From positions 558,001 to 622,000 of the forward strand of contig NZ_CP101154.1 of assembly GCF_024298905.1 (NCBI RefSeq): a stretch of DNA of 64,000 bases, given 5' to 3'. Position numbers and translations under genes: made by a program. Of the stretch, positions 45,754 through 53,339 are shown piece by piece; within the stretch, counting starts at the first letter, position 1, and each line of letters begins with the position of its first letter. The stretch comes from Natronomonas marina (GTDB taxonomy: Archaea; Halobacteriota; Halobacteria; Halobacteriales; Haloarculaceae). Below the pieces are notes generated by a model. The model was not told where the DNA came from. It did no database searches and saw nothing but the letters and a program-made list of their open reading frames with translations.

Positions 45754-46143
45754 ATGCCCACGGTAGAATACCTCAACTACGAAGTGCTGGACGACCACGG
45801 CTGGTCGATGGACGACGACGGCCTCTTCGAGGAAGCTGCCGACGCCGACCTCGGCGACGAGGACTACGGGACGCTGGACGTCGCCGAGGGCGAGTACATC
45901 CTCGAGGCCGCCGAGGCACAGGGCTACGACTGGCCCTTCTCGTGTCGGGCCGGCGCCTGTGCGAACTGCGCCGCCATCGTCAAGGAGGGCGACATCGACA
46001 TGGACATGCAGCAGATCCTCTCCGACGAGGAGGTCGAGGACAAGAACGTCCGCCTGACCTGCATCGGCAGTCCCGCCGCCGACACGGTCAGGATCGTCTA
46101 CAACGCAAAGCACCTCGACTACCTGCAGAACCGCGTCATCTAA
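45754..46143 (+). CDS. Halophilic-type [2Fe-2S] ferredoxin
   Basis: 129 residues. Plant-type 2Fe-2S site C64-x4-C69-x2-C72 ... C103 ([15 protein letters not shown]). The acidic N-terminal insertion of about 30 residues ([21 protein letters not shown]) is the hyperacidic domain typical of halobacterial ferredoxins that serve 2-oxoacid oxidoreductases. TATA-like CTTAAACATA about 27 nt before the ATG. Confidence 0.95.
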   Translation: MPTVEYLNYEVLDDHGWSMDDDGLFEEAADADLGDEDYGTLDVAEGEYILEAAEAQGYDWPFSCRAGACANCAAIVKEGDIDMDMQQILSDEEVEDKNVRLTCIGSPAADTVRIVYNAKHLDYLQNRVI

Positions 46144-46179
46144 TTTCGCGGGCGTCTCGTTTCGCGGTCGCCGAGCAGC

Positions 46180-46520
46180 GTGAAGTGCTTCGGGGTCAAG
46201 TGGTTCGAGAATCGAAGATTCTCGTCATCACGAGAGAGCTCCGCTCTCTCGAACGACCCCGAGGCTTCTTGTTTCCACGACGCACTTTGCAGATTCCACG
46301 GCGGAATCCACAGGGAGCGCAGTCTCCGCAGGCGTGGATTCGGCCTCTCCCAGACCTACTTGGTGGCGACGGCGGCGCGTCCGACCGTCCGTGTTTTTGG
46401 ACTTGAAGCCGGAGGCACGTTGTGCCGTCACACTCCATCATTCAGCATCTTGCAACTTAATGGCTTGTGCCATTACGTGTCGGCTTCATCCACGGGGTCA
46501 AGCCCCGTGGCATTCGCCTT
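46180..46520 (-). pseudogene. Remnant of an IS1341-type tnpB element, minus strand
   Basis: No intact gene. Reading the minus strand, about 46431-46228 encodes a tail with STPAETALPVDSAVESAKCVVETRSLG, closely resembling the C-terminal tail of many haloarchaeal TnpB proteins as I remember them. Downstream are hairpins GAGAGCGGAGCTCTC and GAGAATCTTCGATTCTC, as in a transposon right end. Upstream is a perfect hairpin CCACGGGG-TCAAG-CCCCGTGG (46490-46510) followed on the minus strand by GAAGCCGACAC, a motif found in the other two elements of this window. An internal deletion derivative is the simplest reading. Confidence 0.55.
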
Positions 46521-46573
46521 GCAATTCTGTAAACCTGCCCGCGAAGTCTTCCGAACAGAACGGAGAAGCCTTA

Positions 46574-46650
46574 CTACTCGGTGTAGAAGACGAACACCTG
46601 TCCCACTTCTTCACGCTGAATCTCTCCTTTCGAACGGCGCGTTCAGCAGC
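46574..46650 (-). pseudogene. 3' part of a relic restriction-modification gene (winged-helix C-terminus)
   Basis: On the minus strand this reads EIQREEVGQVFVFYTE and a stop (46574-46576), matching NEIKREKVGRAFVFYIE at the end of the intact winged-helix gene at 50618. Similarity continues, with a small frameshift, to about 46647 (LLNAPF against RLDTLF). The tnpB element then interrupts it; the 5' part resumes at 48202. It is the far side of the insertion. Confidence 0.75.
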
Positions 46651-46866
46651 TTCGAGGCGGAGCCTCCGGCCTCAAGGAGCGAGGGCTTCCGACTGGTCGG
46701 AAGCACGAAGCGAGTGGGCCGGGGAGGACAGCGAGGCGCGGAGCGCCTCGGGCCGTGCGAGCGGGCAGAGCCCGCGCGCAGAAGCCGACACTCGGTGACG
46801 CAAATGACGGGACTGTAGCTGTCCGACTCCCGGATTATTAAGTATCGCCGAAACAAGATCTGAAAT

Positions 46867-48121
46867 ATGGAGGTCAGACGAACCGCGCCGGTCAAACTCG
46901 TTGTTCCCGACGAGTACCACGAGGACCTCCACGAAACCGCCGAGCAATTCCTATACTGCGTGAAAGAAGCCAGTGACTACTGCTGGGACAATACAGATTA
47001 CGAAGACTGTATCACCTCGAACGTGACAGCCAGGGATGCGCTGTACGACCGACTCCGCGAGGAAACTGACCTGACAGCGAATCTCGTCCAAGAAGCCATC
47101 CGGCGTGCCGTCCACGCGGTTGATAGTGGCGTTGACCGCTGGAAGAAAGGCAAACGGACGAACAAACCAGCGTTCACCTCTTGGAGTGTGGTCTACGACA
47201 AGCGCAGTGCGACGTTCTACCGCAACAAAATCTCACTTTCGACGGTGAACGGACGCATCCAGTGTGAGTTTGAACTCCCAGCAGATGGTCCAACACCATA
47301 CGAGGAGTACGTCCTTTCGGACAACTACGAGTTTCGCACGAGCACACTCCAGTACGACCAAGCAACCGACGAGTTCTACTTCCATGTCAAAACACGGAAG
47401 ACAGACGACGAAGGCGAGGCCCTCGAAGTTGAGATTCGGACGATACCGGGCACCAAACAGTCCTCGGGATCGACCTCGGCGTGAACAGTCTCGCCGTTAC
47501 GTCAACAGGCACGTTCTGGAGCGGTGACGAATACGACCACTGGATACAGGAGTTCGAGAAGCGCCGGGCCGAGATGCAACAGCGTGGGACGCAAGCCGCT
47601 CATAACGCCTTGCTGCGGCTTGGAAAGCGCGAAACAGCATGGCGGAAACAGTATATCATACAGTCGCCAACGAGATCGTTGCTGAAGCGGTTGACCACGA
47701 CTGCGACGTGATTGTGTTCGAGGACCTGACCGACATTCGAGAGCGGCTGCCCCACGCCGACTGGCATCACATCTGGGCATTTCGCCGTCTTGTTGAGTAC
47801 GTCGAGTACAAAGCTCCAGAACGCGGTGTCGCGGTTGAACAGGTCGACCCCGACCACACCAGCCAGCGGTGTTCGCACACCGACTGTGGGTTTACTCACG
47901 AAGACAACCGCGACGGCGAGCAGTTCCGGTGTTCGAAATGCGGGTACGAAATCAACGCAGATTATAACGGCGCGAAAAACGTCGGACTGCGATATATGCG
48001 GAAGCGACAACACAGACTGCGTTCCTCGCCCACGTCGGGGAGCGCAGACGCACCAGTAGACGTGCGTGTAAATGGTGGGATGTTGAACGGCGACGGCTAT
48101 CGGCCACCCGCCGACAGCTGA
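46867..48121 (+). pseudogene. tnpB: tnpB, RNA-guided nuclease of IS1341-type element, disrupted by two frameshifts
   Basis: The N-terminal part (46867-47450) is in frame 1 (MEVRRTAPVKLVVPDEY...). The frame must change near 47440-47455 to continue into TVLGIDLGVNSLAV, and again near 47657 (one base missing before HTVANEIV) to reach the C-terminal part ending in [15 protein letters not shown] at 48121. All RuvC acidic positions ([21 protein letters not shown]) and the zinc ribbon (CSHTDC, CSKCG) survive, so decay is recent. TATA-like ATTATTAAG about 27 nt before the ATG. The length if repaired is normal for TnpB. Confidence 0.85.
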
Positions 48122-48201
48122 TCGCCGGGCGTCCACATCAAAGCCCCTCCCTCAAGAACCGAGGCGCGTATGCGCCGAGGGAGTAGGGAGGGGTAGTTTA
48201 C
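48040..48201 (+). ncRNA. Probable omega/sotRNA region at the tnpB 3' end
   Basis: In IS200/IS605 and IS1341 elements the RNA guide scaffold is made from the end of tnpB and the right end; overlapping sense RNAs at this place are known in Halobacterium. Here the tnpB end and the right-end hairpin (48144-48193) are intact and the same two pieces are retained in the tnpB-less copy at 62150-62340. The guide would be the flank to the right of about 48201. No transcript evidence. Confidence 0.4.
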
Positions 48202-48336
48202 TCGTCCGTATGCGAGGTCGCAGGAACAGCCCACCCTCTCCGCGACGTTCGAGTTCTGGTCTATAATCCGGTTGAACTCCTCGAGGTCCGGTTTCCACCC
48301 GCTCCAGTAGTCCGGCGGGTCTCCGACACGGCCCAC
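48202..48336 (-). pseudogene. 5' part of a relic chimeric restriction gene (endonuclease N-terminus fused to winged-helix middle)
   Basis: Minus-strand reading gives PPDYWSGWKPDLEEFNRIIDQNSN, matching PPDYWNDWRLDPEEFNRIIDDNSN of the intact endonuclease at 51766. It continues in frame as VAERVGCSCDLAYGR, matching VAEYVGCSYDLAYRR of the intact winged-helix gene at 50618. The switch falls at a CGTTCGA heptamer present in both parents. DNA similarity to the endonuclease upstream region extends to about 48394 (CGTTTACAGCCC...ATTGAAAGGAAC). So this is a deletion scar of a second copy of the system, later split by the tnpB element. Confidence 0.78.
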
Positions 48337-48500
48337 GATACGGTGCTGCTGTTGTGTACGACGTTTACAGCCCGGATTGAAAGGAACATACAGGAACGAA
48401 CGTCACGCCGACTGCATCAGTGACACCTCCTGCACCGGGGCTGTGATCCTAACCCGAGCACGGCGACGTCGCCAAGACAGGGAAGCAGAGCGGTCGACAG

Positions 48501-48530
48501 ACTTATTTGAACAGCTGCTAAATCGTTCAA
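48501..48530 (+). promoter_or_regulatory. arsR promoter with inverted-repeat operator
   Basis: TATA-like ACTTATTT (48501-48508) lies about 28 nt before the ATG at 48533. Between them TTGAAC (48507-48512) and GTTCAA (48525-48530) form a perfect inverted repeat with a 12-nt spacer, overlapping the TATA edge and reaching the start codon. This is the place and form expected for ArsR/SmtB autoregulation. Confidence 0.6.
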
Positions 48531-48532
48531 CC

Positions 48533-48931
48533 ATGTCGCAGGAGACCGAACGCCTCCGCCGGTACATGACACAGCAGGTCGGGGACTGCTGTGAGGCGGA
48601 CGTCGAGACCCGCATCGAGACTCTCCGGGGATACCGGTCGGACGCCGGGTCGGCGCCCGACGAGGACCGAACCGCGCTGAAGACGCTCGGCGACGAGACG
48701 CGTCACCGCATCGTCCGACTGCTCGTCGCGGCCGGGGAGGAACTGTGTGTCTGTGAGATAACGCCCGCCGTCGACGTGAGCGACAGCGCCATCAGTCACG
48801 CGCTCTCGGACCTCTACGACGCCGGCCTCGTCGCCCGTCGCAAGGAGGGACGGTGGCGCCACTACGAGGCGACCCCCCGCGCCGAGGCACTGCTGGGGGC
48901 GCTCGACGCGACCCGGGGGGACCGCCAGTGA
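48533..48931 (+). CDS. arsR: ArsR/SmtB family arsenic- or metal-responsive repressor
   Basis: 132 residues. Winged helix with TLGDETRHRIVRLLVAAGEELCVCEI; the C72-x-C74 pair in the recognition-helix region is the classical arsenite/antimonite site, and an extra CC pair lies at 19-20. SDSAISHALSDLYDAGLV is the DNA-reading helix. It overlaps the next gene by 4 bases, indicating one operon with the arsenate-reductase-like phosphatase. The start is fixed by the TATA spacing. Confidence 0.88.
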   Translation: MSQETERLRRYMTQQVGDCCEADVETRIETLRGYRSDAGSAPDEDRTALKTLGDETRHRIVRLLVAAGEELCVCEITPAVDVSDSAISHALSDLYDAGLVARRKEGRWRHYEATPRAEALLGALDATRGDRQ

Positions 48932-49377
48932 GCGACGACGGCGGTCCAGTCCGGGTCGCGTTCGTTTGCGTCCGGAACGCCGGCCGCTCGCAGATGGCGA
49001 CCGCCTTCGCCGAGGTCGAGCGCGAACGCCGCGGTCTCGCCGACGCCGTCGAGGTACTGACCGGCGGAACGCGTCCCGCAGAACGCGTCCACGAGGAGGT
49101 CGTGACCGTGATGGAGGAAGCGGGGGTCGACCTCTCGGGCACTGTTCCGCGGGCCATCACGACCGGGGAACTCGAGTCCTGCGAGTACGTCGCAACCATG
49201 GGCTGTTCGACGCTGGAACTCGACGCGGACGCGTCCGGCGTCGACGTCCGCGAGTGGGCGCTGACCGACCCCGACGGTCGGCCGCTCGAGGACGTGCGCG
49301 AGATCCGCGAGGAGGTCCGGGCACGCGTCGGCGACCTCTTCGACGAGATCGAGCGGGAGGCGACGACGAGTGTCTGA
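48928..49377 (+). CDS. arsC: Low-molecular-weight protein tyrosine phosphatase/arsenate reductase
   Basis: 149 residues. The P-loop CVRNAGRS (C14-x5-R20) begins directly after the first strand, as in thioredoxin-type ArsC and LMW-PTP. The GTG start overlaps the arsR stop. With an ArsR partner an arsenate reductase role is most likely, though the sequence alone cannot exclude a phosphatase. No arsenite efflux gene (arsB/acr3) is recognised next to it. Confidence 0.85.
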   Translation: MSDDGGPVRVAFVCVRNAGRSQMATAFAEVERERRGLADAVEVLTGGTRPAERVHEEVVTVMEEAGVDLSGTVPRAITTGELESCEYVATMGCSTLELDADASGVDVREWALTDPDGRPLEDVREIREEVRARVGDLFDEIEREATTSV

Positions 49378-49453
49378 TCCCGACCCGGGCGACCACCCGG
49401 GGACCAACTCGGGCGACGACGGCTGGCGACTCGTCCGAGAGCGGGACGGGTAG
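49370..49453 (+). CDS. 27-residue reading frame between arsC and the membrane protein gene
   Basis: A GTG inside the arsC tail opens VSDPDPGDHPGTNSGDDG and ends WRLVRERDG two bases before the next gene. The composition is acidic as in real proteins here, and the tight spacing bridges two genes, but it is very short and may be only a coupling peptide or chance. Confidence 0.22.
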   Translation: MSDPDPGDHPGTNSGDDGWRLVRERDG

Positions 49454-49455
49454 CC

Positions 49456-50508
49456 GTGGCGGTTTCGGACCTCTGGGCGGTCGGGATGGTGCTGGCCGCC
49501 TTCGCCGGCGGCGCCTTCGGCGCGAGCGTCGGGGCGCTACCGTCGTTTTCGCTTGCGGGGCTGATGGTGGTCGTCGGCGAACTCTACGAACTCGTCGGCC
49601 GGGCGTCGGGCGCGGAGACGCTCCCGGTCGATATCACGGGGTCGATCGCGTTCGGCGTCGTGCTGGGTCCCCACGTCGCGTTCGGGGGCGGCGCCGCCGC
49701 GCTGGCCTACGCGACGAGGCGGGGTTACCTCGACACCGACTTCGACTACCACCAGGCAAAGGAAGTGACACGCGGACTCGGGAACAGACCGGACGTGCTC
49801 GCTGTCGGCGGGCTGTTCGGCGTCGTCGGCTACTGGATCGCCACGCTGTCGGCAAGCCTCTCGGTCCCGGTCGACCCCGTCGCGCTGGGCGTGGTCGGGT
49901 CGGCGGTCGCACACCGGCTGGCGTTCGGCTACAGCCTCGTCGGTGCGCGACCGGCCCGGTGGTTCGACATGGAACCGTTCGAGCAGGGGGTCTCGGGGGA
50001 CGAGGGGAGACTCGCCGACGGCGGCTCGCGGACCGTCGAGCCGTGGCTCCCCTACCAGTACCGGTGGGGCGACGTCGCGGCACTCGGAGCGGTCGTCGGG
50101 ATTCTCGGCGGCTACGTCGCCTGGCTGACGGCGAGTCCGTTCCTCGCGTTCGGTATCAGCGTCGTCGCGCTGGTCTTCCTCAACGCGGGCGTGGCCGAGG
50201 TGCCGGTGACCCACCACGCCTCGCTGCCCGCCAGCACCGCGGTGCTGGCGCTGGTCGACGCCCCGGCCGGCGCGTTGACGCCGGCGCTCGTGGCGGGTGC
50301 GGTGCCGCTGGAGACGGCGCTCCTCGTCGGTGGTGCGTTCGGCGTTCTCGGGTCCCTGTTCGGTGAAGTCGCCCAGCGCGTCCTCTACGCCCACGCCGAG
50401 ACGCACCTCGACCCACCGGCGGCGAGCATCGTCGTCACCTCGCTGTGTATCGGCCTGCTGGCGATGGCGGGCGTCCTGCCGTCGTCGGTGTGGATCCCGC
50501 TCCCGTGA
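49456..50508 (+). CDS. Integral membrane protein downstream of arsR-arsC
   Basis: 350 residues with about nine hydrophobic helices, a soluble loop with FDYHQAKEVTRGLGNRPDV, and a second with ARWFDMEPFEQG. GTG start at 49456. It follows the ars genes in the same direction with about 80 bp and a tiny frame in between, so it may be co-transcribed. It does not show ArsB or Acr3 motifs that I can recognise, so an arsenic role is speculation from context. Confidence 0.7.
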   Translation: MAVSDLWAVGMVLAAFAGGAFGASVGALPSFSLAGLMVVVGELYELVGRASGAETLPVDITGSIAFGVVLGPHVAFGGGAAALAYATRRGYLDTDFDYHQAKEVTRGLGNRPDVLAVGGLFGVVGYWIATLSASLSVPVDPVALGVVGSAVAHRLAFGYSLVGARPARWFDMEPFEQGVSGDEGRLADGGSRTVEPWLPYQYRWGDVAALGAVVGILGGYVAWLTASPFLAFGISVVALVFLNAGVAEVPVTHHASLPASTAVLALVDAPAGALTPALVAGAVPLETALLVGGAFGVLGSLFGEVAQRVLYAHAETHLDPPAASIVVTSLCIGLLAMAGVLPSSVWIPLP

Positions 50509-50617
50509 ACGGACCGGCTCCCGCGTGCGGACGTCGGTCCGAATCGAAGCCCCAGTTCGTTCTCTCGCGGTCGAGTCGCCCCGTCGACGCGCACTGTATC
50601 GACCAGGACTGCCACAG

Positions 50618-50842
50618 TCACTCGATATAAAATACGAACGCCCGTCCGACCTTCTCCCGCTTGATTTCGTTGTCGCCGAACAGCGTGTCGAGGCGGCGGT
50701 ACGCCAGGTCGTACGAGCACCCGACGTACTCCGCGACGTTCGACGTGGACGCGACGTGGAGTGACTCGACCGCTTCGACGAACGCGTCGTCGGGGTAGTC
50801 CTCCTCGAACCGCCCCGCATCGTCTCGCTTCTCCTCGTCCAT
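50618..50842 (-). CDS. Winged-helix protein of the restriction-modification locus
   Basis: 74 residues: acidic start, then VESLHVASTSNVAEYVGCSYDLAYRRLDTLF (helix-turn-helix) and a wing NEIKREKVGRAFVFYIE. The ATG at 50842 lies about 27 nt after a TATA-like CTTTATCA (50868-50875), favoured over an upstream TTG. Divergent from the methyltransferase gene. Position and fold suggest the controller of the system. A relic of this gene is fused to an endonuclease fragment at 46574-48336. Confidence 0.75.
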   Translation of the reverse strand: MDEEKRDDAGRFEEDYPDDAFVEAVESLHVASTSNVAEYVGCSYDLAYRRLDTLFGDNEIKREKVGRAFVFYIE

Positions 50843-50867
50843 ACCTGTCGACTCGTAACACCAACTG

Positions 50868-50921
50868 ATAAAGCGACACACATCCTCACCGTTCAATTCA
50901 AACTTGAACGGGTAGCTTTAA
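50868..50921. promoter_or_regulatory. Divergent promoter region of the restriction-modification system with palindrome
   Basis: Two TATA-like boxes point outward: 50868-50875 for the winged-helix gene and 50914-50920 (CTTTAAC) for the methyltransferase gene. Between them GTTCAA (50891-50896) and TTGAAC (50904-50909) form a perfect inverted repeat, with a second nested TTCAA-AC-TTGAA. This is a good candidate operator controlling both directions. Confidence 0.6.
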
Positions 50922-50950
50922 CCTATCGCGCCAACACTGATTACAACGGG

Positions 50951-51769
50951 ATGAGTGAAACCGAAGGTCACGCCGACGAATCACGGCTCGTCACCGACTT
51001 CAGCGGTGACGTATCTCTCGACGAGTTCCGTCTCGACGGGACCGTACAGACGACACTAACGAAGGGCGAAGAGGAGGAACTCGTCCTGTCTGCCTATCGG
51101 GAACGGAACGACGAGGTGTTCCCGCGAGTCCTCGACCTGCACGTCGAGGAGGGGGCAACCATCGCGGACGTGACCTACGGCAAAGGTGTCTTCTGGAAGA
51201 ACGTCGACTTCGGGCAGTACGACGTGTACGCGTCCGACTTGTCCGCCGAGAAGTCCCCGTCGGGGTATCCGGTTGATTGTCGCAACCTCCCCTACGAAGA
51301 CGACTTCCTCGATGTAGTCGTCTTAGATCCACCGTACGCGGAAGGATTCTTCCGCAAGAACGAAGATATGCTCGCTGGCGGGGACAGTTCTCACTCTCAG
51401 TTCCGCGAGAATTACAGCAACGGGGAGGTTCTGGATACGCGCGGGTCGAAGTACCACCAAGCAGTATTCGACCTGTACGCCGAAGCCGGGATCGAGGCAC
51501 AGCGCGTGCTGAAGAACGACGGAACACTCATCGTCAAAACGCAGGACGAAGTGAGCGCGAACACCCAGGAGCTCACCCACGTCCAGATTACGAACTTCTA
51601 CGAATCGAAACTGGGGATGTATACGAAGGACCTGTTCGTCGTCGTGCGGTCGAACAGACCCGCGGTTTCGGGGATGAACCGACAGGTTCACGCCCGCAAG
51701 AACCACTCCTACTTCCTCGTGTACGAACTGGACGGAACTCCCACAAACACGCTGGAATCGAACATCTAA
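50951..51769 (+). CDS. DNA methyltransferase (N6-adenine/N4-cytosine type) of a restriction-modification system
   Basis: 272 residues. SAM-binding motif I is near residues 70-80 (ATIADVTYGKGVFW), the catalytic motif IV is DPPY at 126-129, and VLKNDGTLIVKTQDEV is a later core strand. Motif I precedes IV, so it is of the alpha/gamma order, but no separate target-recognition domain is obvious in this short protein. Tail-to-tail with the endonuclease gene (4-base overlap). Less GC-rich than its neighbours, suggesting transfer. Confidence 0.85.
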   Translation: MSETEGHADESRLVTDFSGDVSLDEFRLDGTVQTTLTKGEEEELVLSAYRERNDEVFPRVLDLHVEEGATIADVTYGKGVFWKNVDFGQYDVYASDLSAEKSPSGYPVDCRNLPYEDDFLDVVVLDPPYAEGFFRKNEDMLAGGDSSHSQFRENYSNGEVLDTRGSKYHQAVFDLYAEAGIEAQRVLKNDGTLIVKTQDEVSANTQELTHVQITNFYESKLGMYTKDLFVVVRSNRPAVSGMNRQVHARKNHSYFLVYELDGTPTNTLESNI

Positions 51770-52434
51770 TTTCGCTCTTGGAGCACTTCGTCCATCAGGG
51801 CCGACAGGTCATCGGTGTAGGGGTCCTCGACCGGAATCTCGAATTTCGGCTGTGATTTCGAGAGTTTCTGCCTCAGTCCCTCGGGATAGTTCCCTTTCGA
51901 CCGCGGAAGGTCGGTGACTCTGACGAACGCGAAATCCCACTCGTCTTTGACTTCGTACAGGTTCACGGCTATAATGTCAATATCGCTGTTTTCGACGTCC
52001 ATCAGTACCGTGCTGTACGTTTCTCCGTCGTGTTCGATGTCGCGCGGATCACTGGAGCCCTTGAGATGGAACCCGACTTCGATTTTCCTGTCCCCCTCGG
52101 TGAGTGTCGTCTGGTTTTCATCCACGTCGGGAACGGTTCGGCTCTGGAGGCTCTTCACCTCGATTTTCATCGGCTCACCCTTGTACGTGAATGCCCAGTC
52201 GCCCTTGTCGCTCTCGTCTTGGTCGTCGGGCGTGCGGATGTCTTCGATGGCGGGATCGTCTTCGAGATACATCTCGCGCATCCGTTCTTCGGCCACGTAG
52301 CCGAAGATTGCGCTGAGGGCGTTCGAGTTGTCGTCGATTATCCGGTTGAACTCCTCGGGGTCCAGCCGCCAGTCGTTCCAGTAGTCCGGAGGGTTCTCGT
52401 CAGGCACGTCACGGGATTGCTGTGCAGTTTTCAA
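51766..52434 (-). CDS. PD-(D/E)XK restriction endonuclease
   Basis: 222 residues. The nuclease core is D79 in KGDWAFTY and E92-x-K94 in MKIEVKSL, the canonical D...ExK pattern; further strands follow in DIDIIAVNLYEV and WDFAFVRV. The N-terminal PPDYWNDWRLDPEEFNRIIDD is repeated in the relic at 48.3 kb. Paired tail to tail with a DNA methyltransferase, so restriction is the most likely role. The recognition site is unknown. Confidence 0.78.
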   Translation of the reverse strand: MKTAQQSRDVPDENPPDYWNDWRLDPEEFNRIIDDNSNALSAIFGYVAEERMREMYLEDDPAIEDIRTPDDQDESDKGDWAFTYKGEPMKIEVKSLQSRTVPDVDENQTTLTEGDRKIEVGFHLKGSSDPRDIEHDGETYSTVLMDVENSDIDIIAVNLYEVKDEWDFAFVRVTDLPRSKGNYPEGLRQKLSKSQPKFEIPVEDPYTDDLSALMDEVLQERN

Positions 52435-52578
52435 GAATGGCGCTTACATCCGAAATTGAACCGAAATATCGCAGGGAGCCACACCACGTAGTCGTGCGTG
52501 GTCGATCCTCGGTGAGAAAGACGGGGGATGCGGCACGAGTGTAGTGCGATCCCCGCCGCCCGACGGCACCGCAGCGTT

Positions 52579-53166
52579 TCACGCCTCGTTCTCCAGGGCC
52601 GCAAGCACCGTCGCCGTCTCGACGATGGTGGCGAACTCGCCCGATAGCTGTGCCAGCGCGAGCCGGTGGTTCTGTTCGGCGACGTACCGCGTCCCGCCGA
52701 GTTCCCGGTCGAACGTCACCGTAGCGTCGGCGACGACGTAGGGCTCGAAGCCGAGGTTCTCGGCCATCCGGACCGTCGTCGAGACGCAGTGATCGGTCGT
52801 GAAGCCGACGAAGACGGGCCGCTCGACGCCGGCATCACGGAGTTTCGCCTCGAAGTCCGTCCCGATGAAGGCGCTGTTGACCCGTTTCGTGACGACCGGT
52901 TCCCCGTCGGTCGGCTCCGCCTCCGGCTTGAACGCGTTGCCCGGCCGGTCCGGACGAAGCGGTGACCCCGGCTCCGTCGAGTCGTGTTTGACGTGGAACA
53001 CGGGGCGTCCGGCACGCCGGTACGCAGCGAGCAGTTCCGCGACGTGTCGCTCTGCGTCGGGGTTGTTGCGGTCGCCCCACCGCTCGTCGTCGAACCCCCG
53101 CTGGACGTCGACGAGGACGAGCGCCGACGCCCCGAGTTCGAGCGTCTCGTGGTCCCTGTACGGCAT
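52579..53166 (-). CDS. Isochorismatase-like cysteine hydrolase
   Basis: 195 residues. Catalytic triad D20 (LVLVDVQRGF), K94 (VVTKRVNSAF) and C127 (FTTDHCVSTT) is complete. The family includes nicotinamidases and N-carbamoyl hydrolases; this member is of unassigned substrate. Single gene at the edge of the accessory island, with normal GC. Confidence 0.88.
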   Translation of the reverse strand: MPYRDHETLELGASALVLVDVQRGFDDERWGDRNNPDAERHVAELLAAYRRAGRPVFHVKHDSTEPGSPLRPDRPGNAFKPEAEPTDGEPVVTKRVNSAFIGTDFEAKLRDAGVERPVFVGFTTDHCVSTTVRMAENLGFEPYVVADATVTFDRELGGTRYVAEQNHRLALAQLSGEFATIVETATVLAALENEA

Positions 53167-53339
53167 CCCGTTCGACTACGGATAGCGAACCCACCCGGAT
53201 ATACGTTCCCACTATGGCAGCTCTTTCGGCCACGCTGAACGGTCGTCCGATTTTGAAGGCGAATAATTTCCGGTACTGAACCTGACCGGGAGCGAGACGA
53301 GTGCACGAGTTTATAATGGAGGTGGACGCAAGGACGGCC

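Larger units (their letters stand above)
46651..48201 (+). mobile_element. IS1341-type (IS200/IS605 family) element carrying only tnpB
   Basis: Boundaries come from the interrupted relic gene on both sides: host homology stops near 46650 and resumes near 48202. The left part has GC-rich hairpins (GAGGCGGAGCCTCCGGCCTC; CTTCCGA/TCGGAAG) and the motif GAAGCCGACAC at 46782-46792. The right end is a hairpin with nine-base arms CCCCTCCCT (48144-48152) and AGGGAGGGG (48185-48193), followed by TTTAC. No tnpA. The same ends bound the deletion derivative at 62150-62525. About 1.55 kb. Confidence 0.75.

Noticed and set aside
46196-46441. Cys-containing minus-strand protein HACGDCAPCGFRRG
   Set aside because: Wrong frame of the tnpB tail remnant; cysteine pattern is fortuitous.
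46867-47484. Independent 205-residue gene
   Set aside because: It is the N-terminal third of TnpB; the rest follows in the two other frames.
47639-48121. Independent zinc-ribbon protein gene
   Set aside because: It is the RuvC/zinc-ribbon end of the frameshifted tnpB, not a separate gene.
48097-48336. Intact 79-residue minus-strand protein
   Set aside because: The second half reads through the transposon right end; only the first 45 codons are relic restriction-modification sequence.
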